Positions 30,276-39,020 of a stretch of DNA of 39,953 nucleotides are shown here, in pieces. The translations under genes and the position numbers were made by a program. The notes under the pieces were generated by a model. The model saw nothing but the letters and a program-made list of their open reading frames with translations. It was not told the origin of the DNA and searched no databases. Numbering within the stretch: the first letter of the stretch is position 1; the number at the start of each line of letters is the position of its first letter. This DNA is from Phaeoceros laevis (taxonomy: Eukaryota; Anthocerotophyta; Anthocerotopsida; Notothyladales): positions 71,027-110,979 of the forward strand of contig JBNGIQ010009396.1 in assembly GCA_049999765.1 (NCBI GenBank), read 5' to 3'.

Positions 30276-31220
30276 GGCATGCATGCAAGCAGGCGTCCAA
30301 GCACGCCCAAACCGACGTCCAAGACGACGTCCAAGCGCACGCCCAAGCAGGCGTCCATGCGCATGCCCAGCAGGCGTTCAAGCACATGCCCACACAGGAG
30401 CCCACTCAGTCTCCATCAGGCACCTGGCCAGCAGCCAGGCACGGCACATGCATTCCTTGTGCAATTCAAGCCGCAGTAGCAGCCATCAGGAGCGGCAACA
30501 GCAAAAGAGCCAAGCACCCACAGCAGGCGCCACAATAGACGCCTCAGCAGGCCGCATCCAGGCGCCCTTGCAGGCGCACACCCCGGCGCACCCACCTGCA
30601 GCCAGTCCGTGCCCCATCAGGCCATTAGGCAGGCACGAATCAGCTTGTTCCAGCAGGCGCCTAGGCATCAAGGAGGCGCCGAGGCCAGGCATCGCGCCAT
30701 GCATTAACAAGCCTCCTCACAAGAATCCGCACCTGCAGCACCAGGCGACCCGAGCCAGCAACAAAGCCGGGCACCACGCCCGGCGCCAGCAGCAACGCCA
30801 GGCGCCCAAGCAGGCTCCCAGCTGGCCGCTGCCAGGCGTTGCCTGCGCCGCACCATGGCCCAAGGCCGCGCCGATCTCAGGTGCNNNNNNNNNNNNNNNN
30901 NNNNNNNNNNNNNNNNNNNNNNNNNNNNNNNNNNNNNNNNNNNNNNNNNNNNNNNNNNNNNNNNNNNNNNNNNNNNNNNNNNNNGTTGCCTGCGCCGCAC
31001 CATGGCCCAAGGCCGCGCCGATCTCAGGTGCGCAGGTGGGGCATCAGCCATAGACAGGCGCGCCGGCACCCAGCGATCAGGTAGACAGGCGCGACGGCCG
31101 CACAAGCAGCCAGGCAGGCAGGCACACAGGCGCGCATCGCACAGGCGCACGGAGGCGCGCATCAGGAAGGCAGGCGCGCATCGTGCAAGGGCAAGGAGGC
31201 GCGCATCGCGCAGGCATTAG
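30276..31220 (+). repeat. GC-rich CAGGCG-type array inside the non-autonomous element
   Basis: Variants of caggcg, caggcgtccaagc and caggcgcgcatcg recur dozens of times over about 900 bp, with spacing often near 11-18 bp. Composition changes sharply to GC-rich compared with AT-rich flanks. Long open frames on both strands (for example 30283-31053 plus) are Ala/Pro/Arg/His/Gln-rich low-complexity products of the array. I do not call a gene. The array contains the 100-N run at 30885-30984. Confidence 0.6.
30885..30984. other. assembly gap of 100 N, probably false
   Basis: The 47 bases before the run (30838-30884) are identical to the 47 bases after it (30985-31031). Adjacent contigs seem to overlap and were not merged, so the true sequence probably has one copy and no gap. 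Confidence 0.85.
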
Positions 31221-31357
31221 CCACAGGCTATACCTGCAGCAGCAGCAGCAGGCGTGCTCTAGGCCGCCATCGCCCGCCATCGCCACCCGCGCAAGGCAGT
31301 TGGCGGTTGGCGGTTATTGGGCGGTTTTAATGAAAAAGAGAAAAAAAAAGGGGGAGG

Positions 31358-31395
31358 ACGAAAGGAGGTTATTTCGAAGGAGGTTATTTCGAAAC
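31358..31395. repeat. short tandem repeat aggaggttatttcga
   Basis: The 15-bp unit is present twice in a row, with a third partial aaaggaggttctttt near 31423. It lies in the 3' internal part of the non-autonomous element. Confidence 0.7.
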
Positions 31396-31681
31396 GACGT
31401 TATTAAGGACGTCTTATCAAAAAAGGAGGTTCTTTTCTTATCAAACATCCATTCTTTAGCTTCTATTTTTCATCACTACAATTTTATGCATTTGAATGAA
31501 GCAAGCCTCCATCAGCCTCAACACCTCCACAACAACAACCACAACAATAGGAGCAGTGGGAGATTGAAGAAGAAGACTAAACACTTTAGACTAGAACATA
31601 TAATATAGTTTAATGTTGTTTAGTATAGATTCATAACAAGGTTAAATATAACATTTACCTAACCTAACTCCTGAGTGGGAG

Positions 31682-31863
31682 TGATAGATACTAGATTAAC
31701 TACTAGTATAGTAGTCCTTAGGTTAGATGTTAAGACCCCTAGAGGGGTAGGAACTTATAGGAAGTTATAGGTAGTTACAACTACCTTCACTATGTAAGCC
31801 TACGGGCTCCTTCAATGCAATCATTCCTCATTGTCAACATTGTATGCTTTGCTCAATCTATCA
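31682..31863 (+). repeat. 3' LTR of the non-autonomous element
   Basis: 182 bp, 178 of 182 identical to the 5' LTR; changes at 31712, 31714, 31757 and 31798. Preceded by the purine stretch gagtgggag and followed by the target duplicate caggc. Confidence 0.95.
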
Positions 31864-34712
31864 CAGGCCTTCCATACCCTCATCACTGCCGAAGTGTTTG
31901 AGACATATCTGTCTGCCAGAATGCCTTGCATTGCCCACATCATGGCTATGCTCTTCTTCAGCTTGTCTTTCCTTGCCTGTCTGAATGGTCTATTGGTATA
32001 AAAGTCGACACCCAGATATTTGTAGTGTGTCGTTGGTTTGATTGGCACATCTCCGAATTTGAAGGGGATCCAGTCCTTTCCCATAGCGCTCTTACAGGCA
32101 AAGGACATAGACTCGGTCTTTTTCATGCTGACTGTGAGACACTTCTCTTGACAAAAGCTGTGTAGTATGTCTAGCTGCCTTTGCACGCCTGCGTTCCTTG
32201 GCGAAATAAGCACTATATCATCTGCGAACATGAGACAGCTTATCTTTGTGAATTCAAGTCCTGTGAAAGGTATACATTGGGGATCAGAGTCCAGCCTGTC
32301 CTGCAGTGATTGGATATACAAGCAGAATAGTAAGGGGCTGAGTGGACAGCCTTGCTTCACTTCTGCATTTGATTGAAAGGGTGTTGTGAACTGGTCATAT
32401 ACCTGGACTTTCACTAATCATGTTTGGTACAGTACTTGTACTGCTCTGATAAGTCCTGATGGCACTTGCATATCTTCTAGTGTGTCCCAGAGGAGAGACC
32501 TTGGAATTTTATCGAAAGCTTTAGAGAAGTCGATAAAACAATAGTGCAATGTCTTCCCTCTCAGTTTGATTGCTTCGGTGATAACTCTGAGCAGAAAAAT
32601 GTGGTCGGTGCAGCTGTACTTCTGTCTGAAACCTACCTGGGTAGTGTTGGGTTTCTGCAGCTTGAGTTGTCGTAGCCTGATCTCCATACACTTTGACATC
32701 ACCTTGTGGAAAATGGAATTAATCATAATGGTGCGGTAGTTATCCGTGATCAAGGTGTCCCCTCGTTTGTGCAAAGGTACTAAGATGCTTTTTCCCCATG
32801 CAGGCGGTAATTGCCCTTCTTTGATGATTTTGTTGAATAGCTTCTGTAGAACACTGACTAAACTAGTGTTTTGCAGGATTTTCAGAATCTTTGCACTAAG
32901 GCCCTCCTCGTCTCCAGATTTCCCTCTTTTGAGGCTGCAAATGGCCTCCTCCACTAGGTCATTGTCAATGTATTCCATACCATCGTGTTCCCGAAGCTTG
33001 GACTGACCTGTATGCTGTTTGTCCATAGAGTTATAGAGTTGTTCCCCATATGCTCTCCATACTACTAAATCCGTGATTGCTAGATGTGGTCTGGTGGATC
33101 GCACTATATTCCAAAAACTCTTTGGTTTTCTTTGCAACATTTCCATGACCGCTTCGTCTTTCTGTCGTTGGAAAGTCCGTCTTTTAGCTCTGCAGAGATG
33201 TCGGTGCTGCTGCCTCGGGGTTTTATACATGTGGGAACCCTCATCCCCCTGATCAACTAGCTTCTGAATCCGTTCCATAAGGTCCTGACATCGTTTGCTG
33301 TACCATGGGGGGAGGGGTCCTTCATTCCTGTTGGCCCTCTTGGGTTTGGTACGATGCTTACGGGCTGTTTTAATCATGACTTTCTGCATTTGTGCAGCTA
33401 CTTTGGTGGATGCCTTCTCCCAGAGTTTGCGTTTCCCACCGACCTGGATCATGAGATCATCTATCTCTTTCTTGAGCACGTCTTCCCTGCTCGGGAGGAT
33501 GGTGATCTTTTTCTTCTTCAGCTTTGTGAACCTTGGTTTCTTCTGCACTTTTTCCTTCGTGTGCTCCATGGTGATGCAGATTTTGATGAGTCTATGATCA
33601 GATCTATCCAATTTCTTGGCAATCTGGAAATTTCTCACATGCCGCACATCCTGTCCTGTGCAGCACAGATAATCCAGCGTAGTAGCTCTTCCAGCCTTGT
33701 GAAATGTATTCCTCCAGCTGTCTGGAAACAGGGCTGTGCCATTCGCAATGAGCATGTCATTGGCTCTGAGGAGCGCAAGCAGTTGCATTTCATGACCCCC
33801 TTCATTGTGATCTGTCTTCCTGGGGTACAGCTGTGAGGTTAACGTATTGGGTTGTTGTCCTGTGGTTCTGGCATTGAGATCTCCGAGCAGAAAGACAGGA
33901 CCAAGCTGCTTGTAACTGTTAATGTGGTCGCTGAGTTCCGCGAACATGGCTTCTACCCCTCGCTTCCAATGGAACTTGCTAGCTTTGTGCGGGAGGTACA
34001 CAAAAATGACTGTGTATTTCATGTCATCGCCTTGCAATGAAACTGAGACAAAATGTTTGTAAGACCCTATCTTGAGGAGCTTCACTCTGCAGCTTAACTC
34101 CACTTTGATGAGGACTTTGATTCCTCCTATACATTTGCTCGTAATTCTGGATCTAGACCTCTTGGCACTTCTAGTCAGCTCCCTCCTAAGATGCTTCGTT
34201 GACCCTTCTGTTCCCATATATATGTATCCAGGAATCTTGGGGTCCACCAGCTCCACTTCCTTGGTTTCTATGAATGCAATGATATCCAGATTTATGTGCC
34301 TACCGGTGGCATCTAAGAACTTGAGGTTAGAGTAACCATTGTTGTTCCAGGCAGCAATATTGACAACCTTTGCTGTCCTGGCCTGCTGCAGATTGCCTTC
34401 TGTCACCGGTGTTGTCCCTCCTCCTACTGTGGCGTTGGAAACCCTTGGCAGCTGATCTTGCAAATGGCGATGTTGAGTATTCTCAGCACCTAGATTGGGA
34501 GCATTTGTGGTGCACTGTGAAGGGTGATTGAGTCCCTTCCTCCCTCCACCATTATCAACTGCTTCTGGTTCTCTCCTTGATTGGTTGCTTACGGTTTCTG
34601 TGTTTTGGTCTGGCTGTATAGCCATCCCTCTCTTCTGGTTGTGATGGGTCTCCTCCTCGGTACCGATCCGCAGATGTGGTTCCAGGCCATTTCGTTGAAC
34701 TGAATGTTGCAC
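31864..34712 (-). pseudogene. LINE2 ORF2, endonuclease and reverse transcriptase part
   Basis: From 34712 the frame runs through a polar leader and the endonuclease (NIAAWNNNGYS, FIETKEVELVD, FLLGDLNARTTG, TTLDYLCC, KLDRSDHRLIK; all catalytic positions present). The reverse transcriptase follows: GKSGDEEGLS, VPLHKRGD, FIDFSKAFDKIP (A), EVKQGCPLSPLLF (B), MFADDIVLI (C) and KYLGVDFYT. A single TGA at 32418-32420 interrupts just before motif B; LINE1 has a sense codon there, and CGA to TGA is the simplest origin. The frame reaches the nested LTR element at RVWKAC and continues beyond it at 29729. No other damage is visible, so this copy is nearly coding-competent. Confidence 0.9.
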
Positions 34713-34847
34713 CAGCAGCTGTTGGACATCATGTGGGTTGGGTAAACTTCTAGCATGCTTGACTATTGTTCTGTCAGTTAGATGAGTACTCCGTAGTTCT
34801 GACCCCTTCCCGTGGCCTGGCTGCAGATCTCTAGCATTCTGTAATTG

Positions 34848-35340
34848 TCAGGGTCCCGGGGGTGGGAGGCCACCAGACTGTGCATCATCTTCAAACCCAT
34901 TCTTCCTCCTCCATTCGTCATGTCTCCTTTTCCACTCATCATACGGTAGATCTTCAGTGATTTGAATACGCTTGTTTGCAAAATGTACCACTGTGTGCAT
35001 CTGCAGGAATTCGTTCCTATACCCAATAGCCTTCAGCTTTACAATGATGCTCCTGGTGGACCCTTTGTGGTAGAAGCCATTAATCAGAGTATCATCCCTA
35101 CTTTCTCTCCATTTCTTTCTGCAGATGGGAGATCTCCATATCCCAAATATTTTGTTGACATCATACTTATTGTATTCTTGGAACCAGGCTTTAACCCTCC
35201 ACTCTATGGCTCGCAGGTCTGAGTCCTCATCTGGCATCTCCCAGAAGCCTTGAATCCTCACATTCCACTCCCGCCAATTATCAAGCTATTCTCTTGCATA
35301 CATAAATACAGCTGGGTCGAAGAAGCGGTAAAGATTATCA
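34848..35340 (-). pseudogene. LINE2 ORF1, RRM-like part
   Basis: Minus strand: IFGDNLYRFFDPAVFMYARE, stop (TAG at about plus 35287), then LDNWREWNVRIQGFWEMPDE, IEWRVKAWFQEYNKYDVNKI, FGIWRSPICRKKWRESRDDT, STRSIIVKLKAIGYRNEFLQ and DLPYDEWKRRHDEWRRK, ending GGLPPPGP at 34848. It aligns over its whole length with the ORF1 domain of LINE1 (21690-22180). The N-terminal coiled coil is missing because the copy is 5'-truncated. About 130 bp separate ORF1 from the open ORF2 frame. Confidence 0.8.
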
Positions 35341-35345
35341 CCGAA

Positions 35346-36596
35346 GATTGGATGTTTGAAAGCAAACACGAATGTTAAACAACAAGATTGCGCAATCATC
35401 CCAGTAGAGGTTCGTTGTGAAGTGAGCAAATCACAGCATTGTGACCATGGGCGACATTGGAATAAGACTTAGCAACAGGATGCCCGCAATGGCTAGAGAT
35501 TTTGTCGGTAATGAGCTAAGCAGCACAACCCACTGTTGGGCTAAGGACTAGGCACGAGATTGGGTAGGGAGGCCAGAGAATGAACTGATCCAAAGATTAG
35601 CATGAGGACCTTCTAGCGCAGAGGCAGAGCCAGCAGAAGGACGGGGGCTAAGAGCTCGAGAGACAAACAAGGCAGGATGGTGAGTGCGGGAAAACAAGGG
35701 GAGGAAAAGACTGTCCAGAGCTAACAGCCCGATTAGCTATCTATTGCTAGGACGAGTGAAGATGGCAAAGAGAGAGAAAGGAAGAAACAGCGGGTAGTCG
35801 GTGAGCTGGACAGCGTTAGTGGGCAGGTCATAGTGGCGGGAACATCATTTTGTGGTTGCAAAGCAAAGCTTACAGAATATCTTTTGACGAGGTAAGAAAG
35901 ACCTCTAGTATCTAGAAACTGCTATGTATCCTAGGTTTTTGGTTAATGCACTTTACCCGGGTGCCAGCCAACGTGTATGCTTGGGGCCTTCTGAGCCGCT
36001 CAGGCCTTGCCACCATGACTGTGCTTGTTCAATAATGCACTAAACAGCTGTGCTGCAGGTGAGTCCATTCGGCATCAGCTATTATCAGCTCGTCAAGCTA
36101 GAATCCTGCAAAAATCGGGACAGTCAGCACTTTGTTTTCCAACAGCCGCAAAGGCATTGAATGCAGTTGTCCTTTGGCTGTTTGTGTCCACCTTCCTAGA
36201 CTCGTTTCCCGATGAACCATAACTAGGCCCTTTAATTAGCGTTGTCGTTTGCCATGGCCATGATGGTAGTATACTTTTATACTATATGTAAGCCACCGAC
36301 TTACGTTGGTAACATGGACTGTGACTTGGGACAAATCCGGGTTCATCCCATCCTGCACTTATGTCACAGCATATTCTTTGCTGTCAGCCAGCCCTTAAAG
36401 CATATAAACGCTCATGTATTTTGTTGAGCTATTTAAGCTGTAGCCATATCCTAGAAAAAACTGTGCCGTGTATCAATCTTAAGGCTTGTTCACCTTCTGC
36501 AATTGCTACTCTTGTAAGCACATGTATCAGATTAAGCATTCTTGATGCATCCGATATACACACATTGTATAAACACACCCAAACACCCGGGAATAG
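35346..36596. other. gene-free stretch of about 1.25 kb
   Basis: No frame shows a recognisable family on either strand. Open frames are short. It separates the 5' end of LINE2 from the reverse transcriptase unit, and if the latter has a 3' end, it lies in or near this stretch. Confidence 0.4.
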
Positions 36597-36615
36597 GTGT
36601 GTGTGTGTGTGTGTG
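36597..36615. repeat. (GT)n microsatellite
   Basis: Nineteen bases of perfect alternating GT. Confidence 0.95.
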
Positions 36616-36666
36616 ACCCACCATCCAACCCGATGTGCTATCATGTCTACCCTCATATAGGTGGAT

Positions 36667-36700
36667 GCGGTGTGCATCCCCTATATGGGGAGCACACCGC
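36667..36700. repeat. long hairpin, 14 paired bases
   Basis: gcggtgtgc, a, tcccc, loop tatat, gggga, gcacaccgc: 9 plus 5 base pairs with one bulged A; outer gtgg/ccac can extend it. It lies about 130 bp downstream of the stop of the minus-strand reverse transcriptase. It might be a terminator-like or element-end structure. Confidence 0.6.
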
Positions 36701-36832
36701 ACCACTAGAGATGTAGACGGATCAGTCCTCCTGCATGCCTTTTGGCTGGAGTGATCTTATTCCTGCTGGCTCTGTAAGGCCCGTCAGCTCGAATTGCTTT
36801 GATTTGCAATACCACTCGAGCAATCAGCAATT

Positions 36833-38990
36833 CTATGTTAACATGGGCACCTGGAAAACATTAGTTTCTAGGTAAAGTTGTATCCCCCTGAGCATGCGTA
36901 TCTGATCAAAGCCGTTTGCCACAAATGCATTAACCAGAATTTCCAACCCCTTAAAAGCCATATTGACAGAGTTGCATACATATGGTACTATAAAAGCCTG
37001 CGAGAGGATTACCTTGTATGCCTGTCTGATCTCAGGATTGGACTGCAGATGTATGAACTGTGCGATCTGGAAGGGCAATGCCCGTCGCTTATCATATTTT
37101 GTAAATTTGTACTTTCCCTGTTGAATGTTAGTTATGGAAAACTGAAAAGATAGGAAATGGGCGTCAATGCCAACCTGCTGACCATACTCATCAACCCCAT
37201 ACTTCTGTATTTCAACCTCCATGCTAACAACGTTCAGGGGGTAAATCCAGAAAGGGTTATCTTCCGTTCGCTGTGAAGCTGGGTTAAGGAAGTGCATGGG
37301 GGTCCCTGTGTTCATCCAACAAACATCATCCATATATCATTTAGCATATCTGAATTTGGCCATTAGGTCAGCCCTGCCCAACTTTGCAAGCCTAAGGATA
37401 AATGCAGCTTCGTAATGATGAAAATATAGGTTGCACCAAAGCGGGGAGCAGGCAAAACCCATAGGGATACCTACAACCTGCCGCCAAACCTTATCACCGA
37501 GCTGTACATAACAATGATGCATGAGCCAACAATGCAGCTCTATTAGTCTTTCAGCAGACAGTTCGATGTATATGCTCTGTTTGCCTTCCGGAGGCCGTGC
37601 AGCCCATCGAGCTTTAGTAAAAACCGCTCTTGTTGTGTCATATCTAACAAATAGGGCTTGACTGCTGCGTTTCCCTTTGTTGCATTGCTTGTATGCTGTC
37701 TGGATGCATGTTGTAATAGCTCACTAGGGAATCGGGACCATCTGTTGGAATGGCCTCATAACATCGGGCGATGTCTGCAACAAAGATATCATGGAGCGTG
37801 AGTGGGAGATTGAGGGATACATCCAGTGTAGACTCAGTAATCCAAAACATGGAAGTACGAACATTTAAAAATCTTTCAAAGACATTCTGCTTGTCTGCCG
37901 CCCAGTGTTTGAGCATTGGGAGAAGGGCATTAGTTGCCACTGTCAGCAGATCTGCAAGGATTGAGTACACGCAATCATGTCCGTTAGTAAGCCACCTATA
38001 CTTCTTTTTATGCTGCTTGTATGTAGCCATCAAGTATGGAAGGGCAGCATCAGTATCGATTGATAGCTCTGGAAGAAGGTCTGTGATCTGCTTCTGCATG
38101 TCCGATAGAATGCACTCAGGCGTCTCCTGTACTGGTGCAAAATCTGGACTGGACAAACGTTTAAGAGCCTCGGCATGTATGAGAGTAACGCAGATAAAAC
38201 ATGGAGTATTAGCAGCTTTGTCAAGCATTGCTATGCATAGGTGTTTCTGTAGCCAAGTTACCTCGTCATTGACTTGTTCCATGTCAAAAATGTAAGATTG
38301 ATGCACCTGCGTGTGTTTTTTGCTTGCAGCAGCCTTCTTGAATTGCTCCCAGGCCAACTCGCAGACCGTGGCACTGGACAGCTCAATCCACTCTTCTGTG
38401 AAATGGCGTCCCTGCTGCTGTAAAACCGACAAACAATCTGCAAATGCCTGCATAATAACGTCAATGGCCTTTGGGATAGAGGTGGGTCTGAGGGGGATGT
38501 GATTCCGTCCTTTTCGCACATCGGCGCATAGGCCTTTGTGTCTTATGATCGAACAATCCATGGTACGGACGTGCATTCCTGGTGGACCTGGATCAAGCTC
38601 AACGGCCGTATCCACATCAAGGAAATTTCTGAATCGATTGACATACACACAAGTACATTCATACATACATGTTGAATGGTCGATCCGAAAGTTCGTGAAC
38701 ACTTCCCTTGGTTTGTGAAGTACTGAAGCTATGTTAGGATGGTATCTCCAACCAAATGTTATTCCTGCAAAATCCTCCTCTACCTCGGGACGCTGTGCTA
38801 AGACTTGAGCAAAAAGCGTGCGTATAGAAATCCACTCTAAGGCATGACTGTCATACAGCACATGTACAAAACCTGATCGCTTAACCTGTTTTTTAGGACT
38901 CAAAGAGACTCTACCTAAAATGTCCATCCAGAGTTCCCTAAGAGGTTTTGATTCCTCGTTGTCATCGCTATCTGGAAGGCATGCAAACTG
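36833..38990 (-). pseudogene. GIPMG/YMDD reverse transcriptase (Penelope-like group), one stop and one frameshift
   Basis: Minus strand. Coding can start at the ATG at 38927 or, in the same frame, upstream (FACLPDSDDNEESKPLRELW, near 38985). An N-terminal domain of about 230 residues has Cys/His-rich parts and no family known to me. The RT follows: LDKAANTPCFICVTLIHAEA, MATYKQHKKKYRWLT (the PKxHK-R position), IFVADIARCYEAIP (motif A, about 37747-37785), VVGIPMGFACSPLWCNLYFH (motif B) and YMDDVCW (motif C, about 37316-37336). A thumb-like tail has KFTKYDKRRALPFQIAQFIH. Order and spacing match the Penelope-like/eukaryotic GIPMG reverse transcriptases, not Copia, Gypsy or LINE. A frame change near 37650 and a TGA directly before YMDD (37337-37339) are the only breaks. 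No GIY-YIG nuclease is seen after the thumb. Total length about 720 residues. Confidence 0.75.
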
Positions 38991-39020
38991 CTGTTAGCCT
39001 TCCTACCCTCTACCTAACTC

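Larger units (their letters stand above)
29730..31863 (+). mobile_element. complete non-autonomous LTR retrotransposon, 2134 bp
   Basis: It has two 182-bp LTRs (178 of 182 identical), TGATAGA...TCTATCA ends, a tRNA-iMet primer site right after the 5' LTR, a short purine stretch (gagtgggag) before the 3' LTR, and a perfect 5-bp target duplication caggc (29725-29729 and 31864-31868). The internal 1,770 bp encodes no gag, protease, integrase or RT that I can recognise. It must have moved with proteins of a Copia-type partner. It is larger than classical TRIMs and smaller than LARDs. It is inserted in LINE2. Confidence 0.93.
28640..35345 (-). mobile_element. LINE2: non-LTR retrotransposon, split by a nested LTR element
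   Basis: The minus strand carries the RRM part of ORF1, a complete ORF2, and a 3' UTR ending in (ACT)n next to 28641. The element is interrupted at 29730-31863 by an LTR element; deleting that with one 5-bp duplicate restores the reading frame. Homology to LINE1 starts near 35345, inside ORF1, so the 5' end is truncated. Only one stop, one frameshift and one ORF1 stop are visible, making this the better preserved copy. Confidence 0.85.

Noticed and set aside
30283-31162. Long Ala/Pro/Arg frames on both strands
   Set aside because: Products of the CAGGCG array and the N run; open on both strands, so not evidence of coding.
30276-31220. CRISPR-like array
   Set aside because: Units are short, variable and lack equal spacers; the DNA is eukaryotic and the array is internal to an LTR element.
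37771-38295. Plus-strand frame of 174 residues
   Set aside because: Antisense shadow of the GIPMG reverse transcriptase.
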